Assembly (NCBI GenBank): GCA_017428765.1
Contig: JAFRQF010000023.1
Location: forward strand, 105,216 to 169,215
Length of the DNA: 64,000 bases
Reading direction: 5' to 3'
Origin: Erysipelotrichaceae bacterium
GTDB taxonomy: Bacteria; Bacillota_I; Bacilli_A; Erysipelotrichales; Erysipelotrichaceae
Positions within the stretch are counted from its first letter, which is position 1. Each line of letters opens with the position of its first letter. The position numbers and the translations under genes are program-made. Positions 15,237-25,916 of the stretch are shown one piece after another. The notes under the pieces were generated by a model. The model did not search any database, was not told where the DNA came from, and worked only from the letters and a program-made list of their open reading frames with translations.

Positions 15237-17293
15237 ACGTAAAGATCTCTTCTTATGCGCGAAGACTGATGGAACTGGTCACGCAGGAAGATCTGATCGA
15301 TGTCTGTTTTCAGGATCTCAACGAGATCAATGACGAGATCAATTCCAACGAAGAGCTGGCCAGATACATCACCTCCGATGCGTATTCCAGTGAGGAAAAG
15401 AAACAGAAACTTCAGGAGATCTTCCATGGAGAACTCGACCCTTCCGTACTGCAGGGTTTGTTTCTGATCGCCGATCAGATCCCGCGCAAGCACATGGAAG
15501 CGGAGCTCATCCATGAATTCATCTCCTATTATTACAGGTCTCGCGGGATCGTTTTCGGTGCGGCCTATTCCGCAAGAAAGCTCATGGAGGGCGATCTGCG
15601 GATCCTGGAAGATGCGTTTTCCAAAAAGCTGTCCAAGAACATCAAACTTGAAAACAAGATCGATAAGGACCTCATAGGCGGTGTCAAGATCGCCATTGAA
15701 GATACAGTCTGGGACGGTACCTACCGTGCCAAGATGAATGAACTGAAAAACTCTCTGATGAACAAAGAACTCGACCCGGAAGCGAAAGACTTCGGTCTGG
15801 ACCTGAAGAAGGAAGTCGGGGATTTTGACATCAATAGTGTAAAGATGGATTCCAATATGACGACAGGTTTCGTCACTTCGGTGGCTGACGGTGTCGCCAA
15901 TATCTCCGGGATCTATAAGGCGATGGCCGGCGAACTGCTGGACATCGGTGAGACCAAGGCCATGGTCATGGACCTGGAAGAAGACAATATCGCTGCCGTG
16001 CTTTTAGGCAATGACAAAGACATCGTCAAAGGCACGCAGGTCTCTTCGACCGGCAAGGTCGTCGAAGTTCCGGTCGGCGATGAACTCTTGGGAAGAGTCG
16101 TCGATGCCTTAGGCCGTCCGATCGATGGCAAGGGCGTCATCAAGACCAGCGAAACGCGTCAGATCGAAGTGGCTGCACCGGGCGTCATCGACAGAAGCCC
16201 GATCAACGAACCTTTGCAGACCGGCATCAAGATCATCGACTCGATGATCCCGATCGGCAAGGGCCAAAGAGAGCTGATCATCGGTGACCGTCAGACCGGC
16301 AAGACCGCTCTGGCGATCGATACGATCATCAACCAGAAGGGCAGGAACGTCAAGTGTATCTATGTCGCGATCGGACAGAAGAACTCGACCGTTGCCCAGA
16401 TCATCGAAAAACTCAACAACTTCGGATCGATGGCCTACACGACCGTCGTCGTGGCAGGTGCTTCCGAGCTGGCTTCTTTGCAGTATATCGCGCCATATGC
16501 AGGCTGCAGTATCGGTGAATACTGGATGTCGAAAGGCGAGGATGTCCTCATCGTTTACGATGACTTATCCAAGCATGCCGTCGCATACAGAACACTGTCT
16601 TTGCTGTTAAGAAGGCCTCCCGGAAGAGAAGCTTTCCCGGGCGATGTCTTCTATCTGCATTCAAGACTTTTAGAGAGAAGCGGCAAGCTTTCCAAGAGAC
16701 TGGGCGAAGGTTCCCTGACGGCACTTCCGATCATCGAGACGCAGGCCGGCGATATCTCGGCGTACATTCCGACCAATGTCATTTCGATCACCGACGGTCA
16801 GATCTTCTTACAGACCGAGATGTTCAACTCCGGTATCCGTCCGGCGATCGACTACGGTCTTTCCGTATCGCGTGTCGGTTCTGCCGCGCAGATCAAGGCG
16901 ATGAAGAAAGTCTCCTCTTCTTTGAAGCTGGATCTTTCCCAATACCAGGAAGTCCTGGACTTCGCACAGTTCGGTTCCGACCTTGATCCGTCCACCAGGG
17001 CAAGGATCAACCACGGTTCCCATCTGGTCGAGATGCTCAAACAGCCGCAATACAAGCCGATGGCGACAGCCGATCAGATCATCCTTCTTTTAGCGGGCAA
17101 GCTCAATCTCCTCGATGATATCCCGCTTGAGGAAATGAAAGAATACGAGAATGATCTTCTCGAAGAAATGAACAGTGTACACCGCGATCTCATGAGAGAG
17201 ATCGAGGACAAGAAAGATATCGATGAGGATCTGATGGAAAGACTCTCATCGACGATCAAAGTATTTACGACGAAATTCAGATTGATAGATTAA
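15233..17293 (+). CDS. atpHA: Fused ATP synthase delta-alpha subunit
   Basis: 686 residues in a single uninterrupted frame. Residues about 1-178 are subunit delta ([16 protein letters not shown] start, ending in [21 protein letters not shown], the usual delta C-terminus). Residues from about 190 are subunit alpha, entering at the short N-terminal helix ([15 protein letters not shown]), then [16 protein letters not shown], a P-loop GDRQTGKT at 351-358, and the [13 protein letters not shown] and [12 protein letters not shown] segments. A separate alpha start is not supported: the candidate ATGs near 15753 and 15846 lack ribosome sites. Normally these are two proteins; delta anchors alpha to the peripheral stalk. 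Here they are covalently joined by a linker of about ten residues. Confidence 0.9.
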   Translation: MNVKISSYARRLMELVTQEDLIDVCFQDLNEINDEINSNEELARYITSDAYSSEEKKQKLQEIFHGELDPSVLQGLFLIADQIPRKHMEAELIHEFISYYYRSRGIVFGAAYSARKLMEGDLRILEDAFSKKLSKNIKLENKIDKDLIGGVKIAIEDTVWDGTYRAKMNELKNSLMNKELDPEAKDFGLDLKKEVGDFDINSVKMDSNMTTGFVTSVADGVANISGIYKAMAGELLDIGETKAMVMDLEEDNIAAVLLGNDKDIVKGTQVSSTGKVVEVPVGDELLGRVVDALGRPIDGKGVIKTSETRQIEVAAPGVIDRSPINEPLQTGIKIIDSMIPIGKGQRELIIGDRQTGKTALAIDTIINQKGRNVKCIYVAIGQKNSTVAQIIEKLNNFGSMAYTTVVVAGASELASLQYIAPYAGCSIGEYWMSKGEDVLIVYDDLSKHAVAYRTLSLLLRRPPGREAFPGDVFYLHSRLLERSGKLSKRLGEGSLTALPIIETQAGDISAYIPTNVISITDGQIFLQTEMFNSGIRPAIDYGLSVSRVGSAAQIKAMKKVSSSLKLDLSQYQEVLDFAQFGSDLDPSTRARINHGSHLVEMLKQPQYKPMATADQIILLLAGKLNLLDDIPLEEMKEYENDLLEEMNSVHRDLMREIEDKKDIDEDLMERLSSTIKVFTTKFRLID

Positions 17294-17296
17294 CTT

Positions 17297-19539
<2,243 letters not shown>

Positions 19540-19541
19540 CT

Positions 19542-19958
19542 ATGGAATTCAAGACGGACCTGATCACTTATAACGGCGTCTATCGCACGATCATGACCGA
19601 GAAGCTCAATCTTCCCACATCCGAAGGAAGAAGGACGATCCTGGCCAATCACATGCCGATCATGATGCCTTTGCAGGTCGGCGTCATCGAGACGCAGGAG
19701 GACGGTTCCTTAAAACACTACGCGGTCAACGGCGGCGTCATGTATTTCAGGGACAACGTCGCGGAGATCGTCGCGGATTCCATCGTCGATGTCGAAGAGA
19801 TCGATATCGAAGAGGCTGAAAAGGAAAAAGCCAAGGAAGAGGAAAAGCTTTCCAAGGCGAGAAGAGAAAATGAAAGGATCCGTGCCCAGAACAGGATCGA
19901 TGTTGCCGAGAATCTCATCAAGGCAAAACAGAAATATCTGGAAAACAGAAACAAATGA
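19542..19958 (+). CDS. atpC: F1Fo ATP synthase subunit epsilon
   Basis: 138 residues: an N-terminal beta sandwich (LPTSEGRRTILANHMPIMMPLQVG, AVNGGVMYF) and a C-terminal helical pair rich in Glu and Lys. Epsilon couples the gamma shaft to the c-ring and can inhibit hydrolysis. It is the last gene of the operon and is followed by a clear terminator. Confidence 0.9.
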   Translation: MEFKTDLITYNGVYRTIMTEKLNLPTSEGRRTILANHMPIMMPLQVGVIETQEDGSLKHYAVNGGVMYFRDNVAEIVADSIVDVEEIDIEEAEKEKAKEEEKLSKARRENERIRAQNRIDVAENLIKAKQKYLENRNK

Positions 19959-19961
19959 TAT

Positions 19962-19987
19962 ATGGTGCAGCGATGCACCATTTTTTA
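19962..19987 (+). terminator. ATP synthase operon terminator
   Basis: ATGGTGCA (19962-19969) pairs with TGCACCAT (19974-19981) around a four-base loop and is followed by six Ts. Confidence 0.85.
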
Positions 19988-20099
19988 ACGCATCTTTCCG
20001 TTTGAAGTCAGGGAACTTCAAGACACAAAACATCCCGATCTTCCGATATGCGAAGGCAAATGAGATACGAAAAACTTTTGAACAATATTCCGAATATGG

Positions 20100-20126
20100 G
20101 GTTCCTTCATTTTGAAGGAACCTTTA
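20100..20126 (+). terminator. Hairpin in the leader of the antiporter gene
   Basis: GGTTCCTTCA (20100-20109) pairs perfectly with TGAAGGAACC (20113-20122), followed by only a short T run. It is either a second terminator after the atp operon or a leader structure for the antiporter 28 bases downstream. The 112 bases between this and the atp terminator hold no gene I can support. Confidence 0.55.
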
Positions 20127-20150
20127 TCATGGAAGTAGGGGGACCTGCAT

Positions 20151-21749
20151 ATGATAAGTAATATCGTCTTAGGCGTTTCTCTGGTCATCCTGCTTTGTGT
20201 CGTGTCAGAGAAATTCTCATACAAGATCGGGGTACCGGCTCTTATTTTTTTCATGTTCATCGGCATGCTGGCAGGGTCAGACGGACCGATGCACATTCAG
20301 TACAGCAACTTTTCTTCCGCGGAGATGATCTGTTCGATCGGCCTGATCTTCATCATGTTCGACGGAGGCTTCAATACCAATTGGAAACATGCCAGACCGT
20401 ATGTGGTCAAGGCAGTCTCTTTATCGACGCTCGGCGTCTTACTGACGGCGGTCATCACGACGGTCTGCTGCCACTATCTTCTGAAACTTTCTCTGGAAGA
20501 AAGTTTCCTGCTGGCGGCGGTCCTTGCTTCCACCGATGCGGCAAGCGTCTTCTCGATCTTAAAATCCAACAACCTGGATCTTAAGGAAGGCACATCTTCC
20601 ATATTGGAAGTCGAGTCCGGATCCAACGACCCGATGGCGTATCTTCTGACGATCACGGCGATCGGCATCATGGCTTCAGGCAAGGTCGGCAATATCTTCC
20701 TGACCATCGTGATACAGCTGGGTGTCGGTCTGATCATGGGCTTTGCCTTTGCGTTTGCATCCAAGTATGTCCTGTCGATCAAAAATGTTCTGACCGACGG
20801 ACTGGATGTCATCTTCATCGTTGCGGCAGTGCTTTTGTGTTACGCATTGTCCGACAAGCTTGGCGGCAACGCCTATCTCTCGGTCTATCTGATGGGTCTG
20901 TATCTGGGCAATTCGCGCATGAACTCCAAGCGGGCTATCATCGCATTCTTCAACGAGATGACTTCCTTATTGCAGATACTGATCTTCTTTGTCATCGGAT
21001 TGTTAAGTTCACCGGCTTCGATGCCTGCCACCATGGGCCTGTCGTTTGCGGTCGTCGCCATACTGACTTTCATATCCAGACCTCTGATGACTTTGATCCT
21101 GCTGCTGGTGCAGAAGTGTTCCCTCAAACAGTGTCTTCTGATCAGCTGGGCAGGTCTGCGCGGCGCTTCTTCCATCGTTTTTGCCATCGTTGCGGTATCT
21201 TCCGGCATCAAACTGAGCTTCGACCTCTTCCATGTGGTCTTCTTAGTCTCCTTATTCTCCATCTCGATACAGGGAGCCTTGCTGCCGACGGTATCAAAGA
21301 AGCTCGATATGATCGAAAAGGAAGCCAATATCGACAAGACCTTCAACGATTACGAAGAAAGCATCGACTTCCAGTTTGCCAAAGTCCATATCAGTGAGGG
21401 CAACCCCTGGATCGGACACCGCATCAAGGACGTCGATCTGCCATTCGGTTCGCAGGTCGTCATGATCAAGCGTGACAAACGATCGATTGCTGCCCGCGGA
21501 AAAAGCGTGATAGAGCAAGGCGATGATCTGATCATGAACATCCCGCCATACTATCCGGCAGAAAAGGAAACGGTCTCCGAAGTGCGCATCGGCAAGGGCC
21601 ATAAGTGGGCCAACCGCACCTTGGAAGACATACAGATCCCGAATAACCAGCTTGTCATCATGATCATACGCGGAGAAGAGAAGATCATTCCAAACGGCGA
21701 TACGACCGTTTTGGAGAACGATGTCTTACTGATATTCAAAGGGGAGTAG
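20151..21749 (+). CDS. K+/H+ antiporter of the CPA1/NhaP2 type
   Basis: 532 residues. About twelve membrane helices (1-390) with CPA signatures such as GLIFIMFDGGFNTNWK and ASTDAASVFSILKS, followed by two cytoplasmic domains of the TrkA-C type (about 395-465 and 470-530) that usually sense cations or nucleotides. It probably exchanges cytoplasmic K+ or Na+ for protons. Its place after a possibly Na+-coupled ATP synthase is suggestive of cation homeostasis, but it has its own leader. Confidence 0.85.
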   Translation: MISNIVLGVSLVILLCVVSEKFSYKIGVPALIFFMFIGMLAGSDGPMHIQYSNFSSAEMICSIGLIFIMFDGGFNTNWKHARPYVVKAVSLSTLGVLLTAVITTVCCHYLLKLSLEESFLLAAVLASTDAASVFSILKSNNLDLKEGTSSILEVESGSNDPMAYLLTITAIGIMASGKVGNIFLTIVIQLGVGLIMGFAFAFASKYVLSIKNVLTDGLDVIFIVAAVLLCYALSDKLGGNAYLSVYLMGLYLGNSRMNSKRAIIAFFNEMTSLLQILIFFVIGLLSSPASMPATMGLSFAVVAILTFISRPLMTLILLLVQKCSLKQCLLISWAGLRGASSIVFAIVAVSSGIKLSFDLFHVVFLVSLFSISIQGALLPTVSKKLDMIEKEANIDKTFNDYEESIDFQFAKVHISEGNPWIGHRIKDVDLPFGSQVVMIKRDKRSIAARGKSVIEQGDDLIMNIPPYYPAEKETVSEVRIGKGHKWANRTLEDIQIPNNQLVIMIIRGEEKIIPNGDTTVLENDVLLIFKGE

Positions 21750-21802
21750 TTATAGACTTTGTTTCACAAATCCTATAGTATTTTTACAGGAGAATGCATC
21801 AT

Positions 21803-22093
21803 ATGTTAAAAGTATTGGTTGCCTGCGGCAACGGCATCGGGACAAACATCCTGATCAAGAACAAGGCGGAAAAGACCTTCAGGAAACTCGGTCTGGAGGC
21901 GGATTTCGATCATTCGACGATCAATGAGGCGATGTCCGAGATCGAAAGATATGACCTCGTACTGACCCCGAAAGAGCTCGTGAGGCAATTTGATCTGCCG
22001 GAAGGTTCTTCCGTCAGCATCATCGGTTTAAGCAACGTATTATCGGAAGCGGAGCTGATCGAAAAGCTTCGCCTTTATGAATTCATCAGATAA
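21803..22093 (+). CDS. Orphan PTS EIIB component (galactitol/ascorbate type)
   Basis: 96 residues from the ATG at 21803, preferred over the ATG at 21794 because the CAGGAG site (21788-21793) would touch the earlier start. The P-loop-like VACGNGIGTN has the phosphorylatable Cys8. In intact systems EIIB takes phosphate from EIIA and gives it to the sugar in EIIC; neither partner is nearby. It ends two bases before the HAD gene, hinting at a shared transcript. It may be regulatory or work with components elsewhere. Confidence 0.7.
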   Translation: MLKVLVACGNGIGTNILIKNKAEKTFRKLGLEADFDHSTINEAMSEIERYDLVLTPKELVRQFDLPEGSSVSIIGLSNVLSEAELIEKLRLYEFIR

Positions 22094-22095
22094 AC

Positions 22096-22866
22096 ATGAA
22101 ATATTTCTTTTTTGACATCGACGGCACTCTGACCAATATCCATACCGGGGAACTCGTGCAAAGCGGACTGGATACGATCAGAGAACTTGAGGCAAGAGGC
22201 AACTTCGTTGCGATCGCCACCGGCAGGGCTTACTACAAGACCAAGGATACGGCAAAAAAAGCCGGCATCCGCAATTTCGTTGCCAACGGCGGTGCCGCTT
22301 TGATCGTGGATGAGAAACTGGTCAGAAATTCGCCTCTGGACAAAGAAAAGGCGCTGACCATCATGAAGGAAGCGGACGAACTGGGCTATGGCATCCTGGT
22401 CTCTTTTGAAGACAGCATCCGCGTGCTGATGAAAGACCGCCGTTTCCTGGAACAGTTCGGTGAGCGTAAGGAACCCACGGAGTATATCTATGATCCCGAT
22501 CTGAAATTTGAAGACATCCCGGAGATCTATAAGTTCTACATCTCCATGGACGAAAAAGACGAACATCTTCTGAAAAGCAGGGATCTCTTAGGTCATATCC
22601 GCATGGGTGATGGGTATTTCTGGTACCAGCACGATGCCAAGGAAAAAGGCATCATCGATATGATGGATTATCTTCATGGTGACATAAAGGATGTCGTGGT
22701 CTTCGGTGACGGGGAAAACGATATGGTGATGTTTAAAAAAGAGTGGACATCGATCGCGATGGGAAACGGCTATCCCGATCTGTTAAAGAAAGCCGATTAT
22801 GTCACGGATGCGGCGGAAGATGACGGGATCGCCAATGCCTGCAGGCACTTCGGCTGGATCGATTGA
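22096..22866 (+). CDS. Cof-type HAD-IIB phosphatase
   Basis: 256 residues. Motif I FFDIDGTLTN has nucleophile Asp7 and acid Asp9, motif II lies in AIATGRAYYK, and motif IV is FGDGENDMVMF. The C2B cap lies between. Members dephosphorylate sugar phosphates or cofactors; the substrate cannot be predicted. It starts two bases after the orphan EIIB gene, so a sugar phosphate is plausible. Confidence 0.85.
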   Translation: MKYFFFDIDGTLTNIHTGELVQSGLDTIRELEARGNFVAIATGRAYYKTKDTAKKAGIRNFVANGGAALIVDEKLVRNSPLDKEKALTIMKEADELGYGILVSFEDSIRVLMKDRRFLEQFGERKEPTEYIYDPDLKFEDIPEIYKFYISMDEKDEHLLKSRDLLGHIRMGDGYFWYQHDAKEKGIIDMMDYLHGDIKDVVVFGDGENDMVMFKKEWTSIAMGNGYPDLLKKADYVTDAAEDDGIANACRHFGWID

Positions 22867-22867
22867 T

Positions 22868-23266
22868 ATGTATTACAGACACACAGACCGCAACGGTTTC
22901 TGGATCGGCATCATCGATTTCATCAGCTTCGGTCTGTTTTTTATATGGTATATGGAAAACGGACTGCAGGATGAGATCGATACGATCCTGGGCAGAAAGA
23001 CCAGACGCTACTATCTCGTATATCTGATGTCCATACCGACACTTTTCATCTATGCCTATGTCTGGATGGCGAAGATCGCTGAGGAATTAAGAGAAAAGGC
23101 GATCGCCTTAGGCATCGAAGGCAGGCTGACTTCATTCAGACATATGTTACTGTGGAATACGGTCGGGATCCTGTTCTTCGGTCCGGCGATATCGACGAAG
23201 CGATTCTTTGATACGCTCAATCAGATCGAAAGAAAGCTCAATGAAACGTATCTTAATGAAGGATGA
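22868..23266 (+). CDS. Small DUF4234-like membrane protein
   Basis: 132 residues from the ATG at 22868, one base after the HAD stop. Three hydrophobic segments (about 14-30, 50-69 and 94-110) with the layout of DUF4234 proteins: an N-terminal TDRNGFWIGIIDFISFGLFF helix and a W-rich second helix. Function unknown. Last gene before the tRNA. Confidence 0.6.
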   Translation: MYYRHTDRNGFWIGIIDFISFGLFFIWYMENGLQDEIDTILGRKTRRYYLVYLMSIPTLFIYAYVWMAKIAEELREKAIALGIEGRLTSFRHMLLWNTVGILFFGPAISTKRFFDTLNQIERKLNETYLNEG

Positions 23267-23304
23267 GGTCTGATAATCCGCTCAATCGGATCGCAAAAAT
23301 GTTT

Positions 23305-23310
23305 TATAAT
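23305..23310 (+). promoter_or_regulatory. -10 box of the tRNA-Gly gene
   Basis: A consensus TATAAT ends eight bases before the first base of the tRNA, so the primary transcript would begin at or next to it. No good -35 hexamer is seen at 17 bases upstream. Confidence 0.5.
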
Positions 23311-23318
23311 AGAGATGT

Positions 23319-23392
23319 GCGAGCGTGGTTCAATGGCAGAACCCGACCTTCCCAAGGTTGTGACGCGGGTTCGATTCCCGTCGCTCGCTCCA
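23319..23392 (+). tRNA. tRNA-Gly (anticodon CCC), CCA encoded
   Basis: 74 bases fold as a cloverleaf: acceptor GCGAGCG with CGCTCGC, D stem GTTC/GAAC, anticodon stem CGACC/GGTTG with loop TTCCCAA (anticodon CCC, reading GGG), a T arm with TTCGATT, discriminator T and a genomically encoded CCA. It marks the end of the host-like region; an AT-rich mobile element starts right after it. Confidence 0.92.
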
Positions 23393-23482
23393 TTTAGAAA
23401 AAAGTGCAAATGAGTTGCATTTTAAAGGATATTTTAAGGTTTTGGCCTTAAAGGTTCGTTACCGAGGGAGTATAGGTAAAAT

Positions 23483-23535
23483 AGCCAGGAATTGCTTAAG
23501 TTCTTTGAAAAACAAAGGCAATTCCTGGCTTTTTA
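23483..23535 (+). terminator. Strong intrinsic terminator at the element's left end
   Basis: AGCCAGGAATTGC (23483-23495) pairs perfectly with GCAATTCCTGGCT (23518-23530) and is followed by TTTTT. It shields the element from transcription through the tRNA. Confidence 0.8.
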
Positions 23536-23764
23536 TAACACATGATTAACTAAACTTAATCAACAGTAAGTCTGCAGACAAGAGCGGTTGCGTGCGCGAA
23601 AAAACAGCGATATACACAAAATTTCTGCGATGACTGTTTACAGATACTGCTATTGTGATAATGATACTTGCATGGGATCGCGTACAGCCAAAAGTGTACC
23701 GGTGAGACTCCGATGAGTGTAATTGAAACTTACACAGTGGTCATGTCAGAAGAACGGTTTTAAA

Positions 23765-23783
23765 TTGTAGCAAGTTGCTACAA
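23765..23783. repeat. parS-like palindrome 1
   Basis: TTGTAGCAAGTTGCTACAA is a perfect 19-base palindrome with a single central base, 122 bases before the parA start. A near-identical copy starts 35 bases downstream and a third lies at 33602-33620. Confidence 0.7.
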
Positions 23784-23799
23784 GTTGCAAAGAGTATAG

Positions 23800-23818
23800 T
23801 TGTAGCAACTTGTTACAA
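23800..23818. repeat. parS-like palindrome 2
   Basis: TTGTAGCAACTTGTTACAA matches palindrome 1 with one arm mismatch. Its location in the parA leader suggests ParB or ParA binding for partition and autoregulation. Confidence 0.65.
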
Positions 23819-23904
23819 GTTCTTACGAATATAAAAAATTAAGATTTATTAATAAGACACGAAAACGGAGATGTTGTTTTATTAATGGAAAGGAATTTTT
23901 CATA

Positions 23905-24702
23905 ATGAGCATAATTATAAGCTGTAATAATCAAAAAGGTGGTAGTGGGAAGACTGCCACTTCAATTAATATTGCAAAAGGATTAGCAGATGATGGGCTT
24001 AAGGTTCTTTTGGTAGATTTGGATCTTCAAGGCAATGCAAGTTCTAAATTCTGTGAAGATTACGAAGAGATCAAAGGAATCGTAGAAGCGATTAATAATG
24101 AAGTTCAAATAGAAGAAGTAATTTATCCAACGGATATTCAAAACCTTTTTGTTATTCCTTCAAAACTGGAATGGCTTGATTGTCTCGAAGATATGGCAAG
24201 AGAATATTACACTCTGGAATCGGAGGGCAAAGAAAACACCAGCGTTATGAAAATCAAAAGGCTATTGGGACCGATACGCGAAAAGTTTGATGTGATTATA
24301 CTAGACAATAATCCAAGCTATAAGACAATACTGATGAACTGTATATATGCAGCCGATCTAATCATTGTCCCAGTGAACATAGATCGTAATGCAATTAAGG
24401 GCGTGGATTATACGATCCGTAATATCGTGGAAGTAATCAATAATGCTGACGAGAATATAGATCCAAAATTCAGGATCCTAATCAATAAAACAAGTCGAAC
24501 GAAAGTATCAAGAGAATGTGTTGAACTGATAAGGCAGAAGTTTTCAGGAATTGTATTGAATACAACAATCGTTAATCAGATATCACCTGCAGAAAAACAA
24601 ACATTTTTCAATGATTATTTCATGATTGATGACCAGACGACGAAAGTTGGAAAAGATTTCAAATGTTTAGTTGAAGAGATCCGAAGGGAGATGAATATAT
24701 AA
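23905..24702 (+). CDS. parA: ParA-family partition ATPase
   Basis: 265 residues. Deviant Walker A KGGSGKTA (Lys11 to Ala18), a VLLVDLDLQGNAS strand with the second acidic motif, and IILDNNPSYKT. ParA forms ATP-dependent DNA-bound gradients that move ParB-parS complexes. It is the first gene of a plasmid-like module and abuts parB by one shared base (TAATG). Palindromic repeats in its leader are probable binding sites. Confidence 0.88.
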   Translation: MSIIISCNNQKGGSGKTATSINIAKGLADDGLKVLLVDLDLQGNASSKFCEDYEEIKGIVEAINNEVQIEEVIYPTDIQNLFVIPSKLEWLDCLEDMAREYYTLESEGKENTSVMKIKRLLGPIREKFDVIILDNNPSYKTILMNCIYAADLIIVPVNIDRNAIKGVDYTIRNIVEVINNADENIDPKFRILINKTSRTKVSRECVELIRQKFSGIVLNTTIVNQISPAEKQTFFNDYFMIDDQTTKVGKDFKCLVEEIRREMNI

Positions 24703-25595
24703 TGTTAGACATAAAGTTGAACAATATAAATGATATTGGTGAAGTCAATGATGCAAGATCAAATAAACTGGTTTTTATACCTATTGATCAGTTGGTTCCA
24801 AACCCTCTCAATTCAAAGGAATTATCCATAGATGATTCATTGAAAGAATCAATTAAAGAGATTGGGTTAAATGTTCCGTTGGATGTCATGGAGAAATCCG
24901 ACGGAAAATATGAAATAAGCAGCGGAGAAAGAAGGTACGCTGCTTTTCTTTCGCTTGTCAAAGATGATCCAGAATTTAAATACATTTGGAAAGGCAATAC
25001 TCCAATATCGCCTGTAAGTAAAGGACTTCCATGTACTGTAAACCGAAGGACTCTTTCGGATGAAGAAAAAAACCTGATCCGTTTGGTAGGCAATAAATCA
25101 AGAGATTATGATCCTTTAGAACAATACAATCTGTTTTTGACAGCGCAAAGTGTTTATATGACAAAGAAGGCAAAAGGAGAAATCGCATTTGGCGATGGCC
25201 GAAAAGTGAACTGGCTAGCAAATTATCTGTCAGTTTCTCCTAGGACAATCCAGAAAATGGTAGAAGACAAATGGATCATCAACACTTCCAATTATGAAGA
25301 TGTCAAAATGGCAGGAAGCTATTCTGAATATAAAGAAAACGTAGACAAAACGATGGAGCTTGTCCGACGGATGAAGTCCAAGGATAAATATAACAAAGAA
25401 TATGGCATGCTCAAAAGGATCTATAAACACCATCAGAAAATCGATTTTGAAAAACTTGGGCTTGAAGAATGGCAGATCAGCGATCTCAGAAAAAGCGCAA
25501 TATCAACAATCATTTCGATAATGGAGAGCTATGGGATCGAAAAAAGAGAATTGAGCAGAAGAGGTAATAATGATGGCAATAATCAAGAATTTTGA
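24702..25595 (+). CDS. parB: ParB-family partition protein
   Basis: 297 residues. The N-terminal ParB/Srx fold carries LVPNPLNSKEL and the GERRY motif (EISSGERRYAAF), which in this family forms the CTP-binding site, followed by a helix-turn-helix region around WLANYLSVSPRTIQKMVED and a C-terminal helical part. It partners ParA in segregating the element. The overlap with the next gene suggests coupled translation with the replication genes. Confidence 0.85.
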   Translation: MLDIKLNNINDIGEVNDARSNKLVFIPIDQLVPNPLNSKELSIDDSLKESIKEIGLNVPLDVMEKSDGKYEISSGERRYAAFLSLVKDDPEFKYIWKGNTPISPVSKGLPCTVNRRTLSDEEKNLIRLVGNKSRDYDPLEQYNLFLTAQSVYMTKKAKGEIAFGDGRKVNWLANYLSVSPRTIQKMVEDKWIINTSNYEDVKMAGSYSEYKENVDKTMELVRRMKSKDKYNKEYGMLKRIYKHHQKIDFEKLGLEEWQISDLRKSAISTIISIMESYGIEKRELSRRGNNDGNNQEF

Positions 25596-25887
25596 AAATC
25601 AGATACATATGTTGGTGGATGAAAATCTTTCGTATAAAGAGATTGGATTGCTTATCACACTATTTAATGCACCGGATGATTGCAACGTTTCAATCGATCT
25701 TCTTGCAAGTTTACATCGGGATGGCAGAGATTCCGTTGCAAGATCCATGAATTCTCTGATTGAAAAAGGATACATTTTCAGGAAAAGGGTACACCAGGAT
25801 AATGCTGAATCAAGAAGAATGGAGATGATCTACGAGATTTATTCCGATCCAATAAATAACTCCCATTTTTCGGAAAAGATTATTTGA
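25570..25887 (+). CDS. Small winged-helix protein of the replication module
   Basis: 105 residues, overlapping the end of parB. The central part looks like a winged helix (VSIDLLASLHRDGRDSVARSMNSLIEKGYIFRKR), common in plasmid replication and copy-control proteins and similar in size to the HTH domains of phage or plasmid initiators. Its position between parB and repA suggests a replication accessory or copy-number regulator. The function is inferred from context only. Confidence 0.6.
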   Translation: MMAIIKNFENQIHMLVDENLSYKEIGLLITLFNAPDDCNVSIDLLASLHRDGRDSVARSMNSLIEKGYIFRKRVHQDNAESRRMEMIYEIYSDPINNSHFSEKII

Positions 25888-25916
25888 CGCAATTGATCGC
25901 AAAGGAGGTGAATCAG

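Larger units (their letters stand above)
23393..23904 (+). other. Left end of the mobile element, non-coding, with parS-like sites
   Basis: About 510 AT-rich bases without a credible gene. Contents: a small hairpin with T run at 23405-23423 (tRNA terminator), a TTTAAGG/CCTTAAA hairpin (23433-23452), a strong terminator (23483-23535), and two parS-like palindromes (23765-23818) before parA. A GTGTAA/TTACAC hairpin is seen near 23720. No repeat of the tRNA 3' end was found further downstream. Confidence 0.6.

Noticed and set aside
15740..15860. A separate start for ATP synthase alpha inside the fused gene
   Set aside because: ATG codons are present, but none has a ribosome site at proper spacing and no stop ends the delta part.
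22799..22867. N-terminal extension of the DUF4234-like protein into the HAD gene
   Set aside because: The extension overlaps the end of the HAD coding region and lacks a ribosome site; the ATG at 22868 abuts the HAD stop and gives the normal family N-terminus.
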